From assembly GCA_024277255.1 (NCBI GenBank), contig JAJRVQ010000142.1, positions 1-50,701 of the forward strand: a stretch of DNA of 50,701 bases. Reading direction: 5' to 3'. This document shows, piece by piece, positions 1 through 7,520 of the stretch. This stretch comes from Acidobacteriota bacterium. GTDB taxonomy: Bacteria > Acidobacteriota > Thermoanaerobaculia > Multivoradales > SZUA-115. A program made the translations under genes and the position numbers. The stretch's first letter is position 1. The number at the start of each line of letters is the position of its first letter. The notes under the pieces were generated by a model that was not told the DNA's origin, made no database searches, and saw nothing but the letters and a program-made list of their open reading frames with translations.

Positions 1-117
1 TACATTCGAGTCCACAACCAAGAGTCGGCCAAGCCCTTCGTGTGGAAGAAAGCAGCCACGACGATCATCGAGGCCGTGGATCGGGCCAAACTCAGTCAGA
101 TTGCTCAGAATGGTTAA
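1..117 (+). CDS. IS630 family transposase, C-terminal fragment (cut by window edge)
   Basis: The visible 38 residues are the C-terminus of a transposase, in frame from base 1 to the TAA at 115-117. The segment HNQESAKPFVWKKAATTI matches the IS630-family tail, where a H-N-x(4)-K-P-F-x-W block is followed by a short helix. The catalytic DDE residues lie upstream, outside the window, so activity cannot be judged. The element sits in and truncates the protease-like gene copy that follows on the opposite strand. Confidence 0.75.
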   Translation, partial: YIRVHNQESAKPFVWKKAATTIIEAVDRAKLSQIAQNG

Positions 118-138
118 TGAATTTTCCGCACAGGACAC
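1..138 (+). mobile_element. Right end of an IS630-type insertion sequence
   Basis: The window opens inside a transposase that reads rightward and stops at 117. The following 21 bases run to a TA at 139-140, after which sequence homologous to the protease gene at 3682-5059 begins. IS630/Tc1 elements insert at TA, so the junction fits an IS end at 138. Only this end is in the window; the left end and matching terminal repeat cannot be checked here. Confidence 0.7.
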
Positions 139-140
139 TA

Positions 141-336
141 GGATCTTAGTTTGAAGCCCGTCAGGAATTTCGGGATTGAGGATTAGTTGTTGCTGCCTTT
201 GCCCCACAACCAGGTTGGTGCCACCAAAAGCGTTGGCGCAGGTTTGCCCGTGTGCGGCCGTTGCCAGGGAGGTCCAAACACAGCTCACGCCGAGGGCTCC
301 TGCGAGCCCTCGCGCCAGATCGCTGCGCCGGCTCAT
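141..336 (-). pseudogene. N-terminal stump of a matrixin-like protease gene, cut by IS630
   Basis: Reading leftward from the ATG at 336, the first ~65 codons encode a signal peptide (MSRRSDLARGLAGALG...) and a segment containing QTCAN, a GG pair, ILNPE and LQTKI. This matches, almost residue for residue in the leader, the start of the protease-like gene at 5059. Homology stops at the TA at 139-140, where the insertion sequence begins. The ATG overlaps the TGA of the preceding gene (ATGA), exactly as in the second copy at 5056-5059, so this was the second gene of a coupled pair. The zinc site and everything downstream are missing. Confidence 0.75.
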
Positions 337-1121
337 CGCTCTAGCTCCGCGAGCTTCTGGATCTCTTCCTGCAACTTCCAGAATGGAATCGGATCGGCCT
401 CTTTGAGATGACTGAAGCCGTAGTCGGGGTTGGGGTAGATGACGGAGTCGTGGATCCTGAAGACTTGGCCTCCTATGTAATCCGCATCACTACTGTTGCG
501 CGATCCTAAGAGCAGGACTTCGTCTCCGACTGTTGCTTCAAAGTCGCCGGTCTTCTCCGAGCAAAGCTGTTTGCCACTGATCACCAGCTCGCCTCCCGAT
601 ATTTGAACGAATACGAGCAGCTCACCGGGAATGGCCACCTGGCTTGCATCTCGAAAGACCTCGACGACCTCAACGAAAATCATCTTTGCTGGCATTGCGA
701 AGCCGATCTCCCAGCCTGGGATGATCTTGCGCACCACGCCGGTGGTCACGAGCCTTTCCTTCGCCAGTAGTTCAAGAGTGCTGAGCTTGAGATCTTCCTT
801 GCGTACGATCGGTTCGATGATAGGCAGCTTGAAGCAGTCCTCGGAGTCGCGCGGCTCGGCGAAGAGGAAGAATTTGAACCTATACTTCTGAGACTCCGTC
901 ATTGGCAGATGTGACAGATCGACCGTCTCCGGGCTGGTGAGGTCGAGGTCGCCGATTAGCACTTGGGGAATGAAGTCGGGCCATTGGTGTTCTTCGTCGT
1001 TCCAAAGGATGCGCAGGGTGTCGGGGTCGACATCGTGGTGTTTGTCTGGCCCCGCGCTGGCGGGAAGGGTCAGCGCCGCCGCGGCGGCGAGAAGGGCGAG
1101 GCTGGCTAGGGATCTCTTCAT
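333..1121 (-). CDS. Secreted protein of unknown function, copy A
   Basis: A 262-residue protein with a clear signal peptide (MKRSLASLALLAAAAALTLPASA) and no transmembrane helix after it. I recognise no domain. Its full-length paralogue lies at 5056-5838; both share a DPDTLRI motif, the block GDLDLTSPETVDLSHLPMT, a TTGVVRKI segment, an ELVISGK segment, and the C-terminus ending in AELER. A few cysteines may form disulfides. The start at 1121 was chosen over a longer frame because AAGGAG lies six bases upstream and the signal peptide begins there. It is followed with an ATGA overlap by the truncated protease stump, so in the intact arrangement the two would have been translationally coupled. 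The role is unknown; a chaperone or partner for the secreted protease is only a guess. Confidence 0.8.
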   Translation of the reverse strand: MKRSLASLALLAAAAALTLPASAGPDKHHDVDPDTLRILWNDEEHQWPDFIPQVLIGDLDLTSPETVDLSHLPMTESQKYRFKFFLFAEPRDSEDCFKLPIIEPIVRKEDLKLSTLELLAKERLVTTGVVRKIIPGWEIGFAMPAKMIFVEVVEVFRDASQVAIPGELLVFVQISGGELVISGKQLCSEKTGDFEATVGDEVLLLGSRNSSDADYIGGQVFRIHDSVIYPNPDYGFSHLKEADPIPFWKLQEEIQKLAELER

Positions 1122-1292
1122 GGGGGCTCCTTGTCTAAGAGGTTCGCATGCAAGGCGTGATCCGTCCACATTCCCAGGTCGACTGGCGTCCGGGCGCCGC
1201 GGCGGCGGCACCGCTTTGGGCCGGTTGTGGGGTGGGGCTGAGGCTCCTTGGTTCCTGCATTTGCGTGGTTACGTTTCGTTCTCAGGGAAGAA

Positions 1293-1321
1293 GAATGCAT
1301 CGAACGATGGACCGATGTCAA
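1293..1321 (-). promoter_or_regulatory. Sigma-70-like promoter of secreted-protein gene, copy A
   Basis: On the minus strand TTGACA (1321-1316) is followed after 17 bases by GCATTC (1298-1293). The same boxes with the same 17-base spacing occur at 6002-6030 ahead of the paralogue, inside a conserved stretch, which supports function. The -10 box is a poor match to consensus. The predicted leader to the start codon is about 160 nt. Confidence 0.5.
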
Positions 1322-1547
1322 GTGTTTTACGTGTCATCTCTACTGGAGGCATGGGTGGGTGTGACTGGGGCTTATCCGGTCGATTGGTGGCAATTCTTAG
1401 GTCTTTGGTGGGCAGAATATGTAGTTCATCGACAGAAAGCAGAGGAAATTCGGTGAGTGGCCTCTAGGTGGATGGCCAGCTAGCGGCCGTGAATGCATGA
1501 GAATTACGAGCCCTTGTAGCGCGCTGTTGGGCTTTCTCTTGTCGGCC

Positions 1548-1623
1548 CTCTAAGGTGGCGCCACATCTCTCTGGGCGGGCTTCGCCGCCATGGAGGCGGT
1601 CGCCGACCTGCTTGGGAAAGGAG
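1548..1623 (+). promoter_or_regulatory. Conserved 76-nt leader element, copy A
   Basis: This segment is repeated at 6260-6335 with only three differences in 76 bases, far closer than the flanking duplicated DNA. It contains a GGCGG-(6-nt loop)-CCGCC hairpin, a second GC-rich complementary stretch, and ends in GGGAAAGGAG, which is the ribosome-binding site of the gene starting at 1630. It may be a structured 5' leader. It does not match the core sequences of the riboswitch classes I can recall (c-di-GMP, TPP, cobalamin, glycine). Confidence 0.5.
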
Positions 1624-1629
1624 TGCGCG

Positions 1630-1926
1630 ATGCAGCGCTTTGTGGTGAGGACGGTGGTTGTCTTCTTCTTGTCGGCTTCTTTGGTACTACCAGCTGCGGC
1701 CCTGCCGGTGAATCTTCCAACGGCGAGAGTGTCGGCCGGGTTGCTCCACTGGTTGTGGGGTCTACTGCCCGGTGGTTGGGGGCAGACAGTGCTCCTGAAT
1801 GGGGGAGAGAAGGGCGGACCCGTGGCTGACCCGCACGGCCATGCCACCGAAGGCGGATCGATCTACGACCCGAACGGCCAGGCTACGGAGGGTGGTGCAA
1901 CGGCTGACCCAAACGGCAGTCCCTGA
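1630..1926 (+). CDS. Small secreted DPNG-repeat peptide
   Basis: A 98-residue protein with a signal peptide (MQRFVVRTVVVFFLSASLVLPAAA), a short hydrophobic middle containing WLWGLLPGGWG, and a C-terminal tail in which DPHG, DPNG and DPNG recur, separated by ATEGG or ATEGGAT. The start was chosen for the strong GGAAAGGAG site. The tail is rich in Gly, Asp and Asn and probably disordered. The gene follows the conserved 76-nt leader and lies about 150 bases before a TPR protein gene on the same strand. I recall similar small secreted DPNG peptides beside TPR or CHAT genes in Acidobacteriota, but know of no assigned function. A secreted structural, signalling or matrix role is possible. Confidence 0.65.
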   Translation: MQRFVVRTVVVFFLSASLVLPAAALPVNLPTARVSAGLLHWLWGLLPGGWGQTVLLNGGEKGGPVADPHGHATEGGSIYDPNGQATEGGATADPNGSP

Positions 1927-2073
1927 ACAGGCTGACCGGAACCGGTAGCGGCACTGTCGTCACCGGTTCCGGACTTTGCGGGGTGGCTGCGCCGTAGAAA
2001 ACGGGCGGCGACTTGCGATCGTACGCGCAATTGGTAAGATGCGCCGGTCGAACCCACTCTTCTTGAAGGTACC

Positions 2074-3372
2074 ATGAAGCACCACCACATCTCCCCGCTC
2101 CGCTTTGTCAGCCTGCTGCTCAACGACGACGCACTGGCCGATGGCGATGCCAGGTCGCCCCTCTTCTTCAACTTGACGCAGGCGGTGGCCCAATGCCGGC
2201 GCTGCCGCCGAGAGGTGTTGTCCTACTTCGAGTTCAACTCGATGGAGGAGTTGGAAGGGCTCGACAGCCCGGCCTTGGATTTGGTCGAGCGGCGCGAAGA
2301 GGTCGAGTGCCGGCCGATTCTGGCCTGGCTCGATCATCTTCCCGCCGGCGAGCGGCTGGCGGCCGAGAAGGACCCCGCCTGTCTGCGACCCCGGGTGGTG
2401 GAGGGGTTATTGGCCCGCTGCCGGCAGCGGTGGAGCGAGGCGCCGCGCGAGGCGCTGGCCGATGCGCAGCTGGCGACGCGGCTGGCCCGTCACCTCAGCG
2501 AAGAGGACGAGAGCTTCCTGCCGGAGTTCGATCAGTCGCCCCTGCTGGCTCGCGCCTGGGGCGTTCAAGGCAATGTGTTGCGCATCCTTGGTGAACTGCC
2601 GGCGGCGGCGCGGGCGCTGGCGCGGGCCGGCGAGTGGGCGGCGCGGGGGGTGGTCGGCAAACCGGTGCGGGCCGAACTGCTCTCCTTCTCTGCTTCGCTG
2701 GCCATGGATCGAAGTCGATTTCAGGAGGCCCAGAACTGCCTTGACGAAGCGGCACGCCTCTACGCCGGGCTTGCCGCGTGGCACGAATTCGGGCGGGTGC
2801 TGCTCCAGACGGCCAAGGTGGAGCTGAAGCTGGGCGCGCCGGGCAAGGCGTTGGTGGCCGTGCAGCGGGCCTTGGTGCTGCTGGATGCGGAAAGGGAACC
2901 TGAGATCCGCTTCGGTGCGGCGAGCATCCACCTTCATCTGCTGTGCATTTTGGGACGACATGACGAAGCGGCCACGGCTCTGCCAGAGGCTCGACGGTTG
3001 TGCCGCCTCTATGGAAGTTCTCTTGATGAGATTCGTCTCCGCTGGTGCAAAGGGTTGATCGAGGCCGGCCTTGAGCCTCCGGAGGTGGCGCGGCAGACGC
3101 TTCTCTGCGTCCGCCGGGCATTCCTTACAGAAGGCATCGCCTCCGACGTGGCTCTAGTCACCCTCGATCTTGCCGCTCTCTACGCCGCCGAAGGGCGCTG
3201 GGGGGAGATTGCGCCGTTGGCGGCGGAGGTGGTGCCGGTGTTGCGGGTGCAGGGGATCGAGCGTGAGGCGCTGGCAGCCCTGCTGCTGGTTGCCGAGGCC
3301 AACGAGCGGCAGCTGGCCGCCGGGCTGGTCGCCGAGGCTCGGCGGAGGATTGAATCGGGCAAGCGCAAGTAG
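2074..3372 (+). CDS. TPR-like helical repeat protein
   Basis: A 432-residue, probably cytoplasmic protein with no signal peptide. Residues ~150-425 are a run of paired amphipathic helices typical of tetratricopeptide repeats (for example ARAWGVQGNVLRILGELPAA and EFGRVLLQTAKVELKLGAPG). The N-terminal ~70 residues contain CRRC, which resembles a remnant of an anti-sigma zinc finger, although the usual His partner is not obvious. TPR domains bind other proteins; no catalytic domain is visible. It follows the small secreted peptide gene and may be coexpressed with it. It could be the sensor or regulator half of a pair, but that is inference from position only. Confidence 0.7.
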   Translation: MKHHHISPLRFVSLLLNDDALADGDARSPLFFNLTQAVAQCRRCRREVLSYFEFNSMEELEGLDSPALDLVERREEVECRPILAWLDHLPAGERLAAEKDPACLRPRVVEGLLARCRQRWSEAPREALADAQLATRLARHLSEEDESFLPEFDQSPLLARAWGVQGNVLRILGELPAAARALARAGEWAARGVVGKPVRAELLSFSASLAMDRSRFQEAQNCLDEAARLYAGLAAWHEFGRVLLQTAKVELKLGAPGKALVAVQRALVLLDAEREPEIRFGAASIHLHLLCILGRHDEAATALPEARRLCRLYGSSLDEIRLRWCKGLIEAGLEPPEVARQTLLCVRRAFLTEGIASDVALVTLDLAALYAAEGRWGEIAPLAAEVVPVLRVQGIEREALAALLLVAEANERQLAAGLVAEARRRIESGKRK

Positions 3373-3379
3373 GGGGGCT

Positions 3380-3584
3380 GTGGGGATTGGCACTGCCGTG
3401 GTTGCGCGGTCGCCCGCGTGGTGGCGGTAGAGCCCTACGTGTCGGCCCGCTGCGGGCGCCCGCACAACTCGCGGCTGCGCCGCTCAGACAGGTACGGGCG
3501 CTTTTCCTCCGCGAGCCGATTCACACACCGCGCAAGAGAGGTGCCGGCGGGCTCAAGCTCCACCACGGCAGTGCCAATCCCCAC
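3380..3584. repeat. 205-bp element with perfect 23-bp terminal inverted repeats
   Basis: Bases 3380-3402 and 3562-3584 are perfect reverse complements over 23 bp (key part GATTGGCACTGCCGTGG). The 159 bp between them is GC-rich, contains several smaller dyads and no coding frame I can support. It lies between the TPR gene and the end of the convergent protease gene. It could be a small non-autonomous mobile element or a long-range hairpin. No obvious target-site duplication is visible at its edges. Confidence 0.6.
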
Positions 3585-3612
3585 TGTGGTGGTAGTTGGG
3601 GAGGGAGAGTGA

Positions 3613-3638
3613 GGGCGAGGCCAGTGTTGGCCTCGCCC
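3613..3638. terminator. Hairpin between convergent genes
   Basis: A perfect 10-bp stem (GGGCGAGGCC paired with GGCCTCGCCC) with a 6-nt loop lies 44 bases beyond the stop codon of the minus-strand protease gene and 240 bases after the TPR gene. There is no T-tract, so classical intrinsic termination is uncertain; the position suits a transcript end for either strand. Confidence 0.5.
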
Positions 3639-3681
3639 GGGATGGGTGTATGGGAGGGTCAGAACCGAGTAAGTTTGATCC

Positions 3682-5059
3682 TCATGGGGTGACGGTTCCG
3701 GTGACCGGGAAGGCGAAGGGATCCTCGTCGGGATCGTTGCTGCCGATGGTCACACTGCCCAGGTAGCTGCCCGCGTTGTAGCAGAAGAGACGCACCCGGA
3801 AGTGGGTGGCTCCTCCGGCTGGCACGACCGCTGCCGGGACTTCGCTGAGCCCGAAGCAGACTCCCGAAACCAGAGCGGTGGGATTGGTGAAGACCAGCTC
3901 CGAGGTGCCTTGGTTCTCGATGCGGAAACGCACCCCCTTGGCAGTGCCAACGGTGGTCTGGCCGAGATCGAAAGGGACCCCCGCGGTGATCGCGGCGCTG
4001 TTGATCTCTTGGAACACCGCGATATCCGGCACAGCGGGCGTTCCCACCGTCCCGGTGACCTGGAAGGTGTAGCTGGCCTGGTCGGGATCGTTGCTTCCTA
4101 TGGTCACCTGGCCGGTGTAAACCTGGGGGGTTGAACACAACAGACGAAGGCGGAAGTAGCTCGTCCCACCGGGGGGCACCGAGCTTGCCGGTGTTTCGAT
4201 CTGGTGAAAACAGCTGCCGCTGACCAGAGTTGTAGGGTTGGTGAGCACCAGGTCGGCCGTACCTGTGTTCTCGATGCGGAAGCGTCGAGAGGTCGGCACC
4301 CCCGGACCGGTCGTGCCCAAGGAGATGGAAGAGCCCGCCGCCACCGGCGGGCCGGCGGCGCCGTCACCCACCACGATGTTGGGTGGGCTCAGCTGTGCCA
4401 CGACGTGGACCGCGACCGTGGTGCTGTAACGGTTGTTGCCGCACGCGTCGTAGGCGCGCGCCACGAGGGTGTGGCTTCCCGGAGCCACTTGGGTTGTACA
4501 CGCTGAAGGTCCCCGGTGAGGCGGTGCACGTGTCGTGATCCAACCCCATCGAGTGGCCGAACTCGTGGACCAGGATGGTCCACCCATCGTTAGACAGCTC
4601 CCCGGCGTCGTTGAGCCACTCGGTATTGACGGGTTGCTTACTGCCCATGGGTATGACCTGCTCGGCAAGCGTGATGCTGTGGTCTCTATTTGTATAAATC
4701 GCGATAACATTTTCGTTCTCGCGCAAGGTGCCTCTCTGCCAAAGAATCAGCAGGCTGTTGTGGACGGTTTGGTTGCCGGTGCGGCCGCTTCCCACCGAAG
4801 AGGTAATGGTTGGAACTCCCGACGTGCTGCCGCAGGCACTGTTCCATTCACTAACTGCGCCAGGGATCTTCGCACGCAGCTCCGAGGCGAGCTCCGGACT
4901 CAGGATCAGATGTTGGTTGCTCTGCCCGATGCTGCGGATGGTGCCGCCGTTGTCGTTGGCGCAGGTCTGTCCATGCGCCGTTGTCGCCAGGCAGAACCAG
5001 GCACAGCTAACGCCGAGGACTCGTGCGAGCCCTCGTGCCAGATCGCTGCGCCGGCTCAT
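3682..5059 (-). pseudogene. Matrixin-like secreted metalloprotease with frameshift (anchor-D type C-terminus)
   Basis: The N-terminal part starts at 5059 with a signal peptide and reaches the zinc-binding motif HEFGHSMGLDHD, the HExxHxxGxxHD signature of matrixins and related metzincins. At about 4488-4497 the frame breaks. In the next frame the sequence resumes with VAPGSHTLVARAYDACGNN, the second half of an Ig-like domain. Two choice-of-anchor-D (ASH/Hydin-like) beta domains follow, each with an RFRIENxGT motif and an IGSNDPD motif, ending at 3682. No Met-turn is visible after the zinc site and the first half of the Ig domain is missing, so an internal deletion as well as a frameshift is likely. 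The gene overlaps the upstream secreted-protein gene by ATGA. Sequencing error alone would not explain the missing parts. Confidence 0.65.
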
Positions 5060-5838
5060 CGCTCTAGCTCCGCGAACTTCTCCATCTGCCGGCGCAGCTC
5101 CCAGAGGGGGATCGGCCCGGCCTCCTTGCGCAGCTCGATCTGGGGGGTGGGGTAAACGACGGAGTCGCGGATCTCAAAGACCCGACCGATGATCCCGCCC
5201 ACGTTGCGGCCATCGGCCACTCCGAAGAGCAGGACCTGGCTTCCTACCCTGACTTGATAATCACTATTCTTGGGTGAACAGATCCTCTTGCCGCTGATCA
5301 CCAGCTCGGCCCCCGACGTTTGGATGAAGAGGAGAGGCTGGCCGGCAGTGGTGACCTGGTCGGTGTCTCGCAAGGGTTCGTCGACCTCGACGAAGACCAG
5401 ATTTCCTGCCATTGCGATACCGGTCAACCAGCCTGGGACGATCTTGCGTACCACACCGGTGGTGGCCAGCGGCTTTCTCGCCAGCAGTTCACTAAGGCCG
5501 AGGGGCTTCCAACCTTTGACCGCGACGCGCCCCGCGATGTGGGGGAGAAAACAGCCGTCGGGGCCGTCCGGCTCGGCGAAGAGGAAGAACTTGAAGCTGT
5601 ACTTCTGAGAGTCCGTCATCGGCAGATGCGAGAGATCGACCGTCTCCGGGCTGGTGAGGTCGAGGTCACCGATCAGGGCTTGCGGGATGAAGCTTGGGTC
5701 CCGATGTGCTTCATCACCCCACACGATACGCAGGGTGTCGGGGTCGACTTCCTGGTTCTTCGGCGATTCAGCCGCGGCGGGCAGGGTTAGCGTCGAGGTG
5801 ACGGCGAGGAGGGCGAGGGTGGCGAGGAATCTCTTCAT
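5056..5838 (-). CDS. Secreted protein of unknown function, copy B
   Basis: A 260-residue paralogue of the gene at 333-1121, with signal peptide MKRFLATLALLAVTSTLTLPA, the shared blocks DPDTLRI, GDLDLTSPETVDLSHLPMT, TTGVVRKI and ELVISGK, and a C-terminus ending FAELER. The start at 5838 is preceded by GGAG at a suitable distance. Its TGA overlaps the ATG of the protease gene (ATGA), pointing to coupled translation of a two-gene unit. No known domain is recognised. Since the two proteins stay similar along their whole length while the partner protease is broken in both copies, this protein may have a role of its own. Confidence 0.8.
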   Translation of the reverse strand: MKRFLATLALLAVTSTLTLPAAAESPKNQEVDPDTLRIVWGDEAHRDPSFIPQALIGDLDLTSPETVDLSHLPMTDSQKYSFKFFLFAEPDGPDGCFLPHIAGRVAVKGWKPLGLSELLARKPLATTGVVRKIVPGWLTGIAMAGNLVFVEVDEPLRDTDQVTTAGQPLLFIQTSGAELVISGKRICSPKNSDYQVRVGSQVLLFGVADGRNVGGIIGRVFEIRDSVVYPTPQIELRKEAGPIPLWELRRQMEKFAELER

Positions 5839-6001
5839 AGGTTCTCCAGAGTCTGTGAGGTTTGCGTGCAAGGTGTGAGCCGTCCACCCGTTGCGCAACA
5901 TTGGTGTTGCAGGTTGGTGCGGCGCACTGGGCTGGTTCACGGGAGGGTGCAGTTCAGCGGCGCTTGCATTTTCGTGGTTGCGATCTGTCCTCCTGGAAAG
6001 A

Positions 6002-6030
6002 GAATGCATCGAACGATAGCTCGATGTCAA
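6002..6030 (-). promoter_or_regulatory. Sigma-70-like promoter of secreted-protein gene, copy B
   Basis: Minus-strand TTGACA (6030-6025), 17-base spacer, GCATTC (6007-6002). Arrangement and boxes are identical to 1293-1321, and the bases just around them (ATGCATCGAACGAT) are also conserved, more so than the rest of the leader. Confidence 0.5.
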
Positions 6031-6259
6031 GTGTTTTACATGTTTCTACGTGCCAGGCATGCTTGATTCTTATTTTGCAAGTTCTATTGCCGGTATTGGT
6101 CTTATTTTGGCAGTGTTCCGTGCTGAGTCGTAGGATTTATAGTCGATATAGGGAACAAGATGGATCTGGGGTTCCGCAGAGTCGTCGCTCCTTTTCGGTG
6201 GTGTAGCATGAAAAGCACGAGTTTCATGCAGGGCGCATGCTCTTCCCTGTCGGTCTGCT

Positions 6260-6335
6260 CTCTAAGGTGGCGGCACATCTCTCTGGGCGGGCTTCGCCGC
6301 CATGGAGGCGGGCGCCGACCCGCTTGGGAAAGGAG
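6260..6335 (+). promoter_or_regulatory. Conserved 76-nt leader element, copy B (orphan)
   Basis: It differs from 1548-1623 at three positions, has the same hairpin and the same GGGAAAGGAG end, but leads into sequence with no start codon and no small secreted peptide. It lies about 130 bases upstream of the SDR gene, so it could now sit in that gene's leader. Confidence 0.5.
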
Positions 6336-6462
6336 ACGGCTCGCCGCTAAGCCCTCGATCTGCCACCCCCCATTTGCCACCCCTCCACCCCTCTTTCCGC
6401 TCCTGGGTTACTCTTGGCAGGTTCCGCGGTGAGGTGAAAATGGTCGAGATGGAGGGGACGGC

Positions 6463-7401
6463 ATGAGCATTCGATTCGACGACAGAGTCGCCATCGTCAC
6501 CGGCGCCGGTGGTGGGCTGGGGCGCAGCCACGCGCTGGGCTTGGCGGCGCGCGGGGCCAAGGTGGTGGTCAACGACTTCGGCGGAGCGCGCGACGGCACC
6601 GGTGGATCGAGCGCCGCCGCCGAGGCGGTGGTGGCCGAGATCGAGTCGGCCGGCGGCGAGGCGATGGCCAACGGCGCCGATGTCTCGAACCGGGAGCAGG
6701 TCGAGGCGATGGTAGCGTCGGCCCTCGAACGCTGGGGCAGGGTGGACATTCTGGTCAACAACGCCGGCATTCTGCGCGACAAGACCTTCTACAAGATGGC
6801 GCTCGCCGATTTTCACGCCGTGCTCGATGTTCACCTGCTCGGCGGCGTCTACTGCACCAAGGCGGTGTGGACCCCGATGCTCGACCAGGGCTACGGTCGC
6901 ATCGTGATGACCACCTCGTCGAGCGGCCTCTACGGCAATTTCGGCCAGTCCAACTACGGCGCCGCCAAGATGGGGCTGGCCGGGTTGATGAGCACCCTGG
7001 GGATGGAAGGGTACAAGTACGGCATCCGGGTCAACGCGCTGGCCCCGGCCGCCGCCACGCGGATGACCGAAGAGCTCATGCCGCCCGCGATGCTCGAACT
7101 GCTCAAGCCGGAGGCGGTCACCGCTGGCCTGCTGGCGCTGGTCGCCGAAGAGGCCCCCAATCGCACCATCCTCGCCGCCGGCGCCGGCACTTTCGCCCAG
7201 GTGAGGATCGAAGAGACCCAAGGCGTCTACCTGCCCCCCGAGCGCTGGACCCCCGAAGCGGTGATGCAAAGCTGGTCGGCGATCGAGGACCCCGAGGCAG
7301 CGGTCCAGTACGAGCGCGGCGGCAAACAAACGGAGAGATTCCTCCAGCGCGCGGCCAAAGAGCTGGGAATCGAAATTGGCACTAGGCCTCAAAGGGGCTG
7401 A
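6463..7401 (+). CDS. SDR dehydrogenase, (3R)-hydroxyacyl-CoA dehydrogenase type
   Basis: A 312-residue short-chain dehydrogenase of the multifunctional-enzyme-2 / 17-beta-HSD4 subgroup, likely oxidising 3-hydroxyacyl-CoA or a similar alcohol with NAD(P). Visible are the nucleotide-binding TGAGGGLGRSH (residues ~13-23), the subgroup-typical VVVNDFGGARDGTGGSS following the second strand, NNAG (~103-106), and the catalytic Ser/Tyr/Lys in SSSGLYGNFGQSNYGAAK (~150-168). The C-terminus extends ~50 residues past the Rossmann core, as in that subgroup. The start has GGAGGGGA upstream. No fatty-acid partner gene is next to it, so the exact substrate is not known. Confidence 0.85.
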   Translation: MSIRFDDRVAIVTGAGGGLGRSHALGLAARGAKVVVNDFGGARDGTGGSSAAAEAVVAEIESAGGEAMANGADVSNREQVEAMVASALERWGRVDILVNNAGILRDKTFYKMALADFHAVLDVHLLGGVYCTKAVWTPMLDQGYGRIVMTTSSSGLYGNFGQSNYGAAKMGLAGLMSTLGMEGYKYGIRVNALAPAAATRMTEELMPPAMLELLKPEAVTAGLLALVAEEAPNRTILAAGAGTFAQVRIEETQGVYLPPERWTPEAVMQSWSAIEDPEAAVQYERGGKQTERFLQRAAKELGIEIGTRPQRG

Positions 7402-7508
7402 AGCGAGAGTGGCGTGAAGAGTGGTCACCTCGCCAATGCTTGCTGAGGGTCGGCTTCGGCAAGCCGGTCGATTCTTCGCCGGCCCCGGTTGAGCCACGGC
7501 CCAGCGGC

Positions 7509-7514
7509 TACAAT
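7509..7514 (+). promoter_or_regulatory. Putative -10 box of a leaderless promoter
   Basis: TACAAT lies six bases before the ATG at 7521, with no ribosome-binding site between. This suggests transcription begins at or next to the start codon. A TTGAGC upstream could be a weak -35 with a shorter than usual spacer. Confidence 0.4.
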
Positions 7515-7520
7515 CGGTCG

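Larger units (their letters stand above)
1122..1629. other. 508-bp intergenic region with duplicated promoter and leader
   Basis: No convincing gene. The left part is the 5' untranslated leader of the minus-strand secreted-protein gene and resembles 5839-6060. It holds a promoter at 1293-1321 and, at the right end, a 76-nt conserved leader (1548-1623) of the plus-strand small secreted protein gene. Open frames here have no ribosome-binding site and no recognisable product. Confidence 0.6.
5839..6462. other. 624-bp intergenic region, second copy of promoter and leader
   Basis: No gene is supported. The left part is the leader and promoter of the minus-strand gene (promoter boxes at 6002-6030). 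Around 6207-6228 a CATGAAA...TTTCATG hairpin is visible. Bases 6260-6335 repeat the 76-nt leader found at 1548-1623, but no start codon follows its ribosome-binding site; the small secreted peptide gene expected there is absent. The remainder is the region upstream of the SDR gene. Confidence 0.6.

Noticed and set aside
1548..1623. Cyclic di-GMP or other known riboswitch
   Set aside because: The conserved core sequences of the known classes I compared from memory are absent; kept only as an unnamed leader element.
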